Both the position numbers and the translations under genes were made by a program. A stretch of 23,257 nucleotides of DNA from positions 1-23,257 of the forward strand of contig NZ_CAMYEZ010000016.1 in assembly GCF_947254915.1 (NCBI RefSeq), in the 5' to 3' direction. The DNA is from an uncultured Porphyromonas sp. GTDB lineage: Bacteria > Bacteroidota > Bacteroidia > Bacteroidales > Porphyromonadaceae. Every line of letters starts with the position of its first letter. Position 1 is the first letter of the stretch. Shown in pieces: positions 15,418 through 23,257 of the stretch. The notes beneath the pieces are model-generated. The model had not been told where the DNA came from and ran no database searches. It was given only the letters and a program-made list of their open reading frames with translations.

Positions 15418-16800
15418 ATGTATCACTATCGCTTTACCTTATTATTACTCATCACCCTCCTCGGGTTCCCCCCATTGATAGCACAGGCGCCCCACTCAGC
15501 AGAGATCCACAGCGAAACTGATAGCGTCACGGCACCCGCCGTCGAGCTCACCACGCTCAAGGTCCAGTACCTCCTCAACCGTGCCAATCCTGTAGCGCCA
15601 CTACCCAAAGAGGTGCTCCCCACGACACTCCTAGTGCAAGCTCCCCTCTCGTCTGCTGTAAGCGTCATCTCTAGTAGCAAAAGCCCCGAGCTATCCCTAG
15701 ACTTACCCACCAGCTTAGTCTGCAAAAGCTCCCCACTCGCCACAGCACTGCACGGTGAGGAGCTACAGCTCCCCATCCTACAGCAATACTACGAGCGTAG
15801 CTTGCAAAGCGTCAACCAGCTCAAGCTCTCTACCCCCGCACTGATCTCTCGTCAGGAGGCAGACCTACTGGCACACCGCATCGATATAACCACCGTCGGA
15901 AGCTCAAAACCCATCGTTGCAGCAACCATCGACACACCCTTTGCTAGCGTGGATGTGGCAGACCAGCTACACGGAGTCACGCTTACCAGGAAGTATTGGT
16001 TCCCAGGACTAGAGAGCAACATACAGTTTAGCCAAACCTATATCTCGCCCAACTGGCACAAGGGTGGTAACAGCGCCCTAGCGCTCCACAGCAAGCAGCT
16101 CCTCCGTCTCAGCTACGAGCGGGACAAGGTCAACTGGCTCAACGAGCTAGAGTGGCGCGTCGGCCTTAACGCCGAGATACGTGACTCGCTCCAGGGGTAC
16201 AACATCTCCGACGACCTCCTCCGTATGCGTAGCAACCTAGGCATCAAAGCCTTCAAGGGGTGGTACTACTCACTCGACGTAGAGGCACGCACACAGGCTT
16301 TCGAGCAGCGCTCAGAGGACAAGAAGGTACTTTACTCTGCCTTTGCCTCACCACTCACCCTCACCTCTGGTCTCGGTATGAAGTGGGTCGTAGACAACAA
16401 GTCCAAGACCCACTACGGTCGGCGCTTCAGACTTGATCTCAACATCGCTCCCCTCGCCTATGACTTCAAGTGGTCCGCACGCAAGGATATAGATATGACC
16501 CGACACGGCTTTAAGGAGGGCAAAAACATCTACAGTGCCATCGGCTCTATGCTACGCGCCAATATGATTTGGGACTTTACCGACACCTTCACCTGGGAGT
16601 CGCGTCTCTACTACAATACCAGCTACAAGCGCATTGAGACCGAGTTTGAGAATTCCCTCATCTTTGCCTTCAGTCGCTACTTCTCCACTCGTGTCAATGT
16701 CCTGCTTCGCTACGATGATGCGGTACCTATCACACCAGAGAAAAGGTCTCGCCTGCAAATCTACCAGATGCTCACGGTCGGCTTTGACTTAAAGATTTAA
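15418..16800 (+). CDS. DUF3078-family outer-membrane beta-barrel protein
   Basis: Function unknown. A signal peptide (about 1-22, ending PPLIAQA) is followed by a low-complexity Ser/Pro/Thr-rich region (about 25-180) and then a C-terminal half (about 195-460) of alternating aromatic/hydrophobic strands ending in VGFDLKI, with an aromatic- and glycine-rich pattern typical of an outer-membrane barrel. FSQTYISPNWHKGGNSALAL (from about 202) and FKGWYYSLDVEARTQ match what I know of the Bacteroidetes DUF3078 family. It starts 72 bp after priA and ends 14 bp before tgt. I see no clear promoter or terminator in the 72-bp gap. Confidence 0.72.
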   Translation: MYHYRFTLLLLITLLGFPPLIAQAPHSAEIHSETDSVTAPAVELTTLKVQYLLNRANPVAPLPKEVLPTTLLVQAPLSSAVSVISSSKSPELSLDLPTSLVCKSSPLATALHGEELQLPILQQYYERSLQSVNQLKLSTPALISRQEADLLAHRIDITTVGSSKPIVAATIDTPFASVDVADQLHGVTLTRKYWFPGLESNIQFSQTYISPNWHKGGNSALALHSKQLLRLSYERDKVNWLNELEWRVGLNAEIRDSLQGYNISDDLLRMRSNLGIKAFKGWYYSLDVEARTQAFEQRSEDKKVLYSAFASPLTLTSGLGMKWVVDNKSKTHYGRRFRLDLNIAPLAYDFKWSARKDIDMTRHGFKEGKNIYSAIGSMLRANMIWDFTDTFTWESRLYYNTSYKRIETEFENSLIFAFSRYFSTRVNVLLRYDDAVPITPEKRSRLQIYQMLTVGFDLKI

Positions 16801-16814
16801 ACTCCACTGGCACT

Positions 16815-17945
16815 ATGCAATTTACCATAGATCACACCTGTCCTCATAGCGACGCACGCACGGGCGTCATCAAGACCGCTCACGGAGATATACAGACCCC
16901 CGTCTTCATGCCCGTAGGTACCGCTGGAGCCATCAAAGCGGTCACGATGGAGCAGATGGAGCAAGAGACCGACGCACGGATCATCCTCGGCAATACCTAC
17001 CACCTCTACCTGCGTCCAGGCATTGAGATACTCAAAGAGTTCGGCGGGCTCCACCGCTTCGGCACTTGGAGCAAGCCTATCCTGACCGATAGTGGAGGCT
17101 ACCAAGTCTTCTCGCTAGCTGCCATGCGTCGCATCACCCCTGAGGGAGTCACCTTCGCCTCGCATATTGATGGCTCCAAGCATCTCTTTACCCCCGAGCG
17201 GGTTATGGAGATAGAGCGCGCCATCGGAGCAGACATTATGATGGCCTTTGACGAGTGCTGTCCAGGCGATGCTAGCTACGCCTATGCCAAGCAGTCGCTA
17301 GATACCACCGAGCAGTGGCTCGACCGTTGCATCAAGCACCTTGAGCAAACCCCACCACTCTATGGCTACGAGCAGGCACTCTTTCCGATCGTACAAGGAT
17401 GCGTCTACCCCGACCTCAGACGGCGAGCTGCCGAGCATATCGCTTCGCTAGGCGCTCCAGGCAATGCCCTCGGCGGACTAGCTGTCGGCGAACCTACCGA
17501 CAAGATGTACGAGATGATTGAGCTGACCAATAGCATCCTGCCCAAGGATAAGCCTCGCTACCTGATGGGTGTCGGCACCCCAGCCAACATACTAGAGGGC
17601 ATCGCACGAGGTGTCGACATGTTTGACTGTATCATGCCAACACGCAATGCTCGCAATGGTCAACTCTTCACCTGGCAAGGTACCATCAACATACGCAATG
17701 CCAAGTGGCGTACCTGTCACGAGCCGATAGATCCCGAGGGTACAGCATCGACCGACCACCGCTACACCCGCGCCTACCTCTACCACCTCTTTAAGGCGCA
17801 GGAGATTACGGGGCTCACACTGGCCAGCATCCACAACATAGCCTTCTACCTCGACCTGGTCAATCAAGCGCACGACCACATCATCGCAGGCGACTATACC
17901 GACTGGATGCGCAGCGTCCTACCCGCCCTCGCCCGCCGATTGTAG
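16815..17945 (+). CDS. tgt: tRNA-guanine transglycosylase (queuosine pathway)
   Basis: Exchanges guanine 34 for preQ1 in GUN anticodons (Asp, Asn, His, Tyr), the committed tRNA step to queuosine; the tRNA-Asp(GTC) in this window is a natural substrate. Catalytic motifs are intact: DSGGYQVFSL with D92, GGLAVGEP, YLMGVGTP and FDCIMPTRNARNG with the nucleophile D271. The canonical zinc site C-x-C-x2-C...H is not: the three cysteine positions are G309, A311 and D314 in DPEGTASTDHRY, while H340 is kept at the expected 26-residue distance. A lone C301 lies nearby. The length of 376 is normal. My recollection is that related Bacteroidetes enzymes share this change, so it is probably a functional variant. 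Likely last gene of its operon. Confidence 0.93.
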   Translation: MQFTIDHTCPHSDARTGVIKTAHGDIQTPVFMPVGTAGAIKAVTMEQMEQETDARIILGNTYHLYLRPGIEILKEFGGLHRFGTWSKPILTDSGGYQVFSLAAMRRITPEGVTFASHIDGSKHLFTPERVMEIERAIGADIMMAFDECCPGDASYAYAKQSLDTTEQWLDRCIKHLEQTPPLYGYEQALFPIVQGCVYPDLRRRAAEHIASLGAPGNALGGLAVGEPTDKMYEMIELTNSILPKDKPRYLMGVGTPANILEGIARGVDMFDCIMPTRNARNGQLFTWQGTINIRNAKWRTCHEPIDPEGTASTDHRYTRAYLYHLFKAQEITGLTLASIHNIAFYLDLVNQAHDHIIAGDYTDWMRSVLPALARRL

Positions 17946-17975
17946 CCTCCGCCTCTTCATACGGCATCAGAGACA

Positions 17976-18015
17976 CGAGCCGTGCTTCCCCCACTCAGCA
18001 GGGAGGCACGGCTCG
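17976..18015 (+). terminator. Strong hairpin downstream of tgt, probable terminator
   Basis: CGAGCCGTGCTTCCC (17976-17990) pairs with GGGAGGCACGGCTCG (18001-18015) over 15 positions with one G-T wobble, and a 10-nt loop. The U-run after it is poor (CCCTTTG at 18027-18033). It starts about 30 bp after the tgt stop and is the only candidate end for that operon. Confidence 0.6.
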
Positions 18016-18231
18016 GTGCGTGTAGCCCTTTGTAGTAATGCACAGCTAGTGTCTAGCGGGGATGCTCTGTGGTATCCGCCACTAGCCAGTATACACGATT
18101 TAGCTAACTACCAGTACATCAGCTTGAAACTTTAGTTTCACCCTATTGAAACCAATATCTTAGGCGTATCAGTGGGGATGGCGATGAAGAGCGTCTTGAG
18201 ATTTACCGTCTACAAGCCGAGCACGTCCCTG
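18016..18231. other. Intergenic stretch between tgt hairpin and MITE copy 3
   Basis: No gene is supported here. GAAACT (18126-18131) and AGTTTC (18134-18139) form a small hairpin, followed by another GAAAC at 18148-18152; the set is too short and irregular to be called a repeat array. The rest holds nothing I recognise. Confidence 0.4.
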
Positions 18232-18242
18232 GTGTTGTAACG
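18232..18242. repeat. Left direct repeat flanking MITE copy 3 (target duplication)
   Basis: GTGTTGTAACG here is identical to 18606-18616, directly outside the two terminal repeats. With the preceding CCCTG (18227-18231) the match extends to 16 bp, because CCCTG also ends the right terminal repeat. The duplication is therefore 11 bp, or 16 bp if CCCTG belongs to the target. Confidence 0.7.
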
Positions 18243-18605
18243 CAGGGCTGACGCATTATAGCGGACGAGACCCTCTACGTCTCTACGACAGAAATCGGGA
18301 GGTGGAGGAAATCGGGAAATCCCTCCGTAGATATTCTAGATTATCCAGCGAGGAAACGAAAAATTCTTCGGAACTTTGATTTCACTCTTCCGAAGTTTCA
18401 TTTCATTCTTCCGAACTTTTATTCCCTGGTTCCGTGGAGAATTTTCGTTTGCTCCCTGGAGATTCTAGATTTCCTCAGTAGAGATTGGACTTAACGAAGA
18501 TGTATGGGTATCAATAGCGCTATGAAGCCAAGCTCAAGGCACATATCCCAGAGTTGTCATCCAAGCATAGTTTGTGGAGCACTAAGATATAATGCGTCAG
18601 CCCTG
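18243..18605 (-). mobile_element. MITE with tandem repeats, copy 3 (full length, 363 bp)
   Basis: Perfect 18-bp terminal inverted repeats: CAGGGCTGACGCATTATA (18243-18260) and TATAATGCGTCAGCCCTG (18588-18605). Reading on the - strand from 18605 there follow 163 bp of unassigned sequence, three 21-bp units (18424-18404, 18403-18383, 18382-18362), a 6-nt spacer, the 36-nt near-palindrome (18355-18320), 59 bp and the other terminus. A second, poorer TCTAGA-centred palindrome lies at 18458-18474. No transposase is encoded, so movement would need an enzyme acting in trans. The element lies just upstream of the glsA promoter, in the opposite orientation to copies 1 and 2. Confidence 0.8.
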
Positions 18606-18616
18606 GTGTTGTAACG
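18606..18616. repeat. Right direct repeat flanking MITE copy 3
   Basis: GTGTTGTAACG, identical to 18232-18242; see the left copy. It lies 31 bp before the -7 element of the glsA promoter. Confidence 0.7.
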
Positions 18617-18618
18617 GC

Positions 18619-18655
18619 TTTGTAATCGTTATGTGCGCCATTAGTCGTACATTTG
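18619..18655 (+). promoter_or_regulatory. Probable promoter of glsA-glsB-yraN
   Basis: TACATTTG (18648-18655) is a perfect -7 element. The -33 part is weak: TTTG at 18619-18622 is 25 nt away, rather long, and no TTG occurs at 19 nt. The expected start, about 18662, lies downstream of the longest-frame ATG at 18592, which argues that translation begins at 18667 or 18676. Confidence 0.55.
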
Positions 18656-18666
18656 CAGTAAATCTT

Positions 18667-19515
18667 ATGCAATCTATGCCTGAAGAGAGCTTTCATCCAC
18701 AGCAGGTCGATATAGCAGCTATCCTCAATCGACGACGCAAGAAGCCTTTGCCCGCCTTTGTGACTAATGGTGTGGCACGTCTGATCCATCAGCGTGAGAT
18801 CAATGATGTGCTACGGCGCTACGGACATCTCGAGGGGGTTGATTTTATGGATGCCCTGATCCAGGAGTTTCGCATTGACCTGACGCTCGTCGGGGCGGAG
18901 CATCTGCCCGCAGACCCTCGCGCCCTCTTTATCAGCAATCACCCACTGGGGGGGCTGGACGGGATATGCCTGACTCACCTCATAGCTGGTCACTATCACT
19001 CTGATATCCGCTACATCGTCAACGATCTCCTGCTGAATCTCAAGCCTCTCGCCAATATCTTCGTACCGGTCAATAAGTACGGCGCTCAGGCGCGCTCCTC
19101 GATACAGAGGATGCACGAGGCGCTGGAGAGCGATCTGCCTGTGATCACCTTCCCCGCAGGGCTCTGCTCCCGCCTCATCAAGGGTCAGATACAGGACCCG
19201 CTCTGGCGACCAAGCTTTATCAAGCAGGCTAGACAGTTTCGCCGTCCCATCGTGCCGCTCTTCTTCCACGGGCGCAACTCGATGAAGTTTTACCGTATCG
19301 AGCAACTGAGGAAAGCGCTCGGCATACGCTTTAACATTGGCACGGCATTGCTACCACACGAAATGTTTGCTGCACAGGGGAGCTCCTTCACCGTAGTGGT
19401 CGGTGAGCCTATCCCCTACGAGACGCTCGAGGGGGTGAAGCCGAGCGACTTACCTCAGCAGGTTGAGCTCATACGGCAGCAAGTATACCAACTGAAAGAC
19501 CAACTATCCAAATGA
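18667..19515 (+). CDS. glsA: GlsA-like O-acyltransferase (PlsC family, amino-lipid synthesis)
   Basis: Predicted to add the second, ester-linked acyl chain to an N-acyl amino acid, as GlsA does for glycine lipids in Bacteroides. The acyltransferase signature reads NHPLGGLDG (H92 to D98), an HX5D spacing instead of the usual HX4D, and FPAGLCSR (from about 160) fits the glycerophosphate-binding EGTRS-type motif. The frame is open back to an ATG at 18592, but that extension contains the promoter -7 element and part of the MITE end, so I chose 18667 (282 residues); 18676 is equally possible. The stop codon overlaps the glsB start (ATGA), implying translational coupling. A generic lysophospholipid acyltransferase is the alternative. 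Confidence 0.78.
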   Translation: MQSMPEESFHPQQVDIAAILNRRRKKPLPAFVTNGVARLIHQREINDVLRRYGHLEGVDFMDALIQEFRIDLTLVGAEHLPADPRALFISNHPLGGLDGICLTHLIAGHYHSDIRYIVNDLLLNLKPLANIFVPVNKYGAQARSSIQRMHEALESDLPVITFPAGLCSRLIKGQIQDPLWRPSFIKQARQFRRPIVPLFFHGRNSMKFYRIEQLRKALGIRFNIGTALLPHEMFAAQGSSFTVVVGEPIPYETLEGVKPSDLPQQVELIRQQVYQLKDQLSK

Positions 19516-20459
19516 GTGCTACAGAGCAACCCATCATAGCGCCGATAGATCGGCAATTGATCCGACAGGAGCTGACACCTGAGCTCTTCGTCCGCAAGAC
19601 CAATAAGAGTAATAATGAGATCTACGCCTTCCGAGCTGCTCAAGCCCCCCAGACAATGCGTGAGGTGGGGCGTCTGCGCGAGGAGAGCTTTCGTGCTGGC
19701 GGTGGCGGCACGGGCCTTGAGTGCGATATAGATAAATATGATCTGATGGACGATGGTTACGTACAGCTTATCGTCTGGAGCCCCGAGCTGGAGAAGATCA
19801 TGGGCGGCTACCGATACATACTCGGTGAGGCGGTGCTACGGCATCAGGAGCAGACGGATGCGCTGGCGACATCGCATATGTTTGGTTTCAGCGAGGAGTT
19901 CGTACGCGACTACCTCCCCTACACGATCGAGCTGGGTCGCTCATTCGTGAGCCAGGAGTTTCAGACGACACGGGCGGGGCTCATGTCTTCCATCTACACG
20001 CTCGACAACCTATGGGACGGGCTGGGTGCCTTGACGGTGATCTATCCTGAGATCAAGTACTTCTTTGGCAAGGTGACCATGTACAAGACCTACAATAAGT
20101 ACTGCCGCAACCTGATCCTCAAGTTTATGGAGATCTACTTCGGCGACAAGGATCAGCTGGTCTTTCCGATGAATCCAGTCGAGGTGGACATTGACCCAGC
20201 GGAGATAGATCGTCTCTTTGTCAAGAATGACCTCAAGAGCGACTACCGCACGCTCAAGGCGGAGGTACGCAAGCACAATATCAACATCCCCCCGCTCTTC
20301 AACGCTTACATGTCGCTCACACCGAAGATCCGCATCTTCGGCACAGCGATCAACGATGAGTTCGGCGATGTCGAGGAGACAGGCTTGCTGACGCCTATTG
20401 CGGACATCATCCCGGAGAAGAAGGAGCGTCACATAGACACCTACCAGCAAGCCAAATAA
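19512..20459 (+). CDS. glsB: GlsB/OlsB-like N-acyltransferase
   Basis: GNAT-fold enzyme of the OlsB/hemolysin-like acyltransferase family (Acetyltransf_5). It would transfer a 3-hydroxy fatty acid from acyl carrier protein to the amino group of glycine, forming the mono-acylated precursor that GlsA completes. Recognisable segments include LREESFRAGGGGTGLECDIDKYDLMDDGYVQL (from about 55), IMGGYRYILGE, and YTIELGRSFVSQEFQ (about 137-152), the usual core of this family. Length 315 is typical of the Bacteroidetes protein. The 4-nt overlap with glsA places both steps in one operon. In Porphyromonas such lipids include serine-glycine dipeptide lipids known as TLR2 ligands. The substrate head group here is inferred. 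Confidence 0.83.
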   Translation: MSATEQPIIAPIDRQLIRQELTPELFVRKTNKSNNEIYAFRAAQAPQTMREVGRLREESFRAGGGGTGLECDIDKYDLMDDGYVQLIVWSPELEKIMGGYRYILGEAVLRHQEQTDALATSHMFGFSEEFVRDYLPYTIELGRSFVSQEFQTTRAGLMSSIYTLDNLWDGLGALTVIYPEIKYFFGKVTMYKTYNKYCRNLILKFMEIYFGDKDQLVFPMNPVEVDIDPAEIDRLFVKNDLKSDYRTLKAEVRKHNINIPPLFNAYMSLTPKIRIFGTAINDEFGDVEETGLLTPIADIIPEKKERHIDTYQQAK

Positions 20460-20480
20460 GTAGTAAAGGCTCCCCTACTC

Positions 20481-20891
20481 ATGGCTCTTGCTAATGAGCT
20501 CGGCGCTGCTGGCGAAAGGGCAGCTCAGCGCTACCTCCTCTCTCGGCACATACGCCTCCTTGAGGTCAACTGGCGTGACCCGCTCTGCGAGATTGACATC
20601 ATAGCGTCTGACGGTCGGCACCTACTGATCGTCGAGGTCAAGAGCCGTATGGAGTACACCGCCACGAGTCCGCTAGATGCGGTCGACCAGGCGAAAGCAC
20701 AGCAGATGATGCTCGGTGGTATGCGCTATGCACAGCGAATGCGCATCGACCTACCGATACGCTACGATGTCATCGAGGCGCTCTACTGCCCAGCGAGTGA
20801 CCTCTTTGAGATTAAGTACCACAAGGGATACTTCTCGGCAGAGGAGATTGCCCTCCAAGAGACACTTCCCCACGGCTCCATCCAGCCCTAA
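20481..20891 (+). CDS. yraN: YraN/UPF0102 family nuclease-fold protein
   Basis: Small predicted nuclease of the Holliday-junction-resolvase-like fold, with unclear physiological role. The PD-(D/E)XK core is complete: E37 and D39 in EIDIIA, then E52 and K54 in VEVKSR; the N-terminal helix GAAGERAAQRYLL is typical of the family. The 136 residues fit. It starts 21 bp after glsB and ends 39 bp before the shared terminator, so it is probably the last gene of the glsA-glsB-yraN operon. Confidence 0.9.
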   Translation: MALANELGAAGERAAQRYLLSRHIRLLEVNWRDPLCEIDIIASDGRHLLIVEVKSRMEYTATSPLDAVDQAKAQQMMLGGMRYAQRMRIDLPIRYDVIEALYCPASDLFEIKYHKGYFSAEEIALQETLPHGSIQP

Positions 20892-20930
20892 CGGCGGGAT
20901 ACTCCTGAGAGTTGCGGGACCTAGACAATA

Positions 20931-20979
20931 AAAGAGAAGAGTCCTACGTATCACATGGACACGTAGGACTCTTCTCTTT
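20931..20979. terminator. Bidirectional terminator between yraN and groEL
   Basis: AAAGAGAAGAGTCCTACGT (20931-20949) and its exact reverse complement (20961-20979) form a 19-bp perfect stem with an 11-nt loop. It begins with AAAAGAGAA and ends in TTCTCTTTATTTG, so it carries a T-rich tail on both strands. It can serve the convergent yraN (+) and groEL (-) transcripts. Confidence 0.9.
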
Positions 20980-20990
20980 ATTTGTTGCTC

Positions 20991-21022
20991 CTAGACGACT
21001 AGAGCTAAAGCTTAGCGTCTAG
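20991..21022. repeat. Second inverted repeat downstream of groEL
   Basis: CTAGACG (20991-20997) is the reverse complement of CGTCTAG (21016-21022), with the internal AGCTAAAGCT forming a smaller palindrome. It lies between the groEL stop (21049) and the main terminator; no T-run follows on the - strand. It may protect the groEL mRNA 3' end, or be incidental. Confidence 0.4.
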
Positions 21023-21048
21023 AGCTTAGCGAATCGGTTCGCGGGGGA

Positions 21049-22683
<1,635 letters not shown>

Positions 22684-22734
22684 AATTGTATCTGTCTATT
22701 TACTTGATTCTTGATTAGGATAAGACTGCGTGGA

Positions 22735-23004
22735 CTAGAGCGTAGCGAGCACATCGCTCTGCTTCATGATCATAAGCTTCTCGCCCTCGATCTCTATCTC
22801 CGTGCCAGCGTACTTGCCGTATAGCACCTTGTCCCCGACCTTGAGGACCATCTCCTCATCCTTCGTACCCTTGCCCACAGCGAGTACCTCGCCCTTGAGG
22901 GGCTTCTCCTTTGCTGAGTCTGGGATGATGATACCACCTTGTGTCTTCTCCTCTGCAGTAGCGGGCTTGATCAGCACGCGGTCTGCCAATGGTTTGATTG
23001 TCAT
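22735..23004 (-). CDS. groES: Co-chaperonin GroES (Hsp10)
   Basis: Seven-subunit lid of the GroEL chamber. It opens MTIKPLADRVLIKP, has the mobile loop KTQGGIIIPD (about 20-29) that docks on GroEL, and the dome and C-terminal segments KVGDKVLYGKYAGTEI. The 89 residues are slightly shorter than the 97 of E. coli, as in many Bacteroidetes. The upstream - strand sequence has no CIRCE repeat; the best promoter candidate is TTTTG (23120-23116), 19 nt, then CCTTTTTG, a weak match. The leader contains a perfect 6-bp hairpin with a 4-nt loop (CCCTCC/GGGAGG, 23045-23060). Confidence 0.98.
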   Translation of the reverse strand: MTIKPLADRVLIKPATAEEKTQGGIIIPDSAKEKPLKGEVLAVGKGTKDEEMVLKVGDKVLYGKYAGTEIEIEGEKLMIMKQSDVLATL

Positions 23005-23163
23005 AGTTTATCTTGGTTATATATTAAAGTCTCACTTACCGCGCCCCTCCATACGGGAGGCACGCATTAAGACCAAAGCAAATAACGTGCCAAAAAGGGA
23101 GAAGGCGCCTCTTGACAAAAGCATCGTGACAGAATAGCACAGATAGAAGTGGCGGGTAACCCG

Positions 23164-23257
23164 CTGTAGGGACGCTCGATCTGAGCGTCCGTCCTCGTTA
23201 AAACAACGGTGCGGTAACCTTTGACACAACGGACGCACAGATCGAGCGTCCCTACAG
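23164..23257. repeat. Inverted-repeat element at the right window edge
   Basis: The 29-nt arm at 23164-23192, starting CTGTAGGGACGCTCGATCTG, is matched by its reverse complement at 23229-23257 with one mismatch (28 of 29), around a 36-nt spacer. The right arm ends exactly at the last base of the window, so the repeat may extend further. A 13-nt palindrome (23152-23164, GCGGGTAACCCGC) abuts it on the left. GTAGGGACGC-type palindromes are common as REP-like intergenic repeats in several bacterial groups. It stands upstream of groES. Confidence 0.75.

Noticed and set aside
18126..18152. Short GAAAC/GTTTC repeats resembling part of a CRISPR repeat
   Set aside because: Only three 5-6 bp motifs over 27 bp, no spacers of regular size and no cas genes in the window.
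18592..18666. N-terminal extension of GlsA (MRQPWCCNGF...)
   Set aside because: It overlaps the MITE terminus, the target duplication and a consensus -7 promoter element, and does not resemble the start of an acyltransferase.

Overview
The window looks like a chromosomal segment of a Porphyromonas species (Bacteroidales). The evidence is protein content typical of the phylum (HtpG with a charged C-terminal insertion, a secreted tricorn-like S41 protease, a DUF3078 outer-membrane protein, GlsA/GlsB lipid acyltransferases, TGT without the usual zinc cysteines), promoters of the Bacteroidetes type (TTG, 19 nt, TAnnTTTG), weak Shine-Dalgarno sequences, and intergenic MITEs carrying tandem repeats that resemble the BrickBuilt elements known from P. 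gingivalis. Genus is fairly secure; species is not determined.

Layout. 1-165: right end of a repeat-bearing MITE cut by the window edge. 339-1042: a promoter with no evident gene, then tRNA-Asp(GTC), tRNA-Leu(CAG) and tRNA-Leu(GAG), closed by a strong terminator. 1066-1251: a second, unrelated MITE-like element. 1489-9942: clpC, htpG and a tricorn-like protease gene, separated by only 30 and 24 bp, ending at a terminator at 10036. 10105-10320: a degenerate copy of the first MITE. 10443-17945: nfnA, nfnB, priA, a DUF3078 gene and tgt, closely spaced on the + strand. 18232-18616: a full-length 363-bp copy of the MITE with perfect 18-bp terminal inverted repeats and flanking direct repeats. 18667-20891: glsA, glsB and yraN. 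A shared bidirectional terminator (20931-20979) then separates these from the convergent groES-groEL operon on the - strand (23004 to 21049). The window ends in a 29-bp inverted repeat.

How the genes work together. Two separate loci cover protein quality control: ClpC unfoldase, Hsp90 and a secreted protease in one, GroES/GroEL in the other. NfnAB balances NADH, NADPH and ferredoxin in an anaerobe. GlsA and GlsB would make N-acylated, O-acylated glycine-type amino lipids of the membrane.

Main points for a second look. (1) The MITE family has a fixed architecture: three 21-bp units, a 6-nt spacer, a 36-nt near-palindrome centred on TCTAGA, then 59 bp and an 18-bp terminal repeat; the intact copy sits directly upstream of the glsA promoter. 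(2) PriA has lost all recognisable ATPase/helicase motifs but keeps its eight zinc cysteines, so it looks like a pseudohelicase. (3) TGT lacks three of the four canonical zinc ligands. (4) A consensus promoter at 339-368 drives no visible gene. (5) The glsA start should be moved inward to 18667 or 18676.
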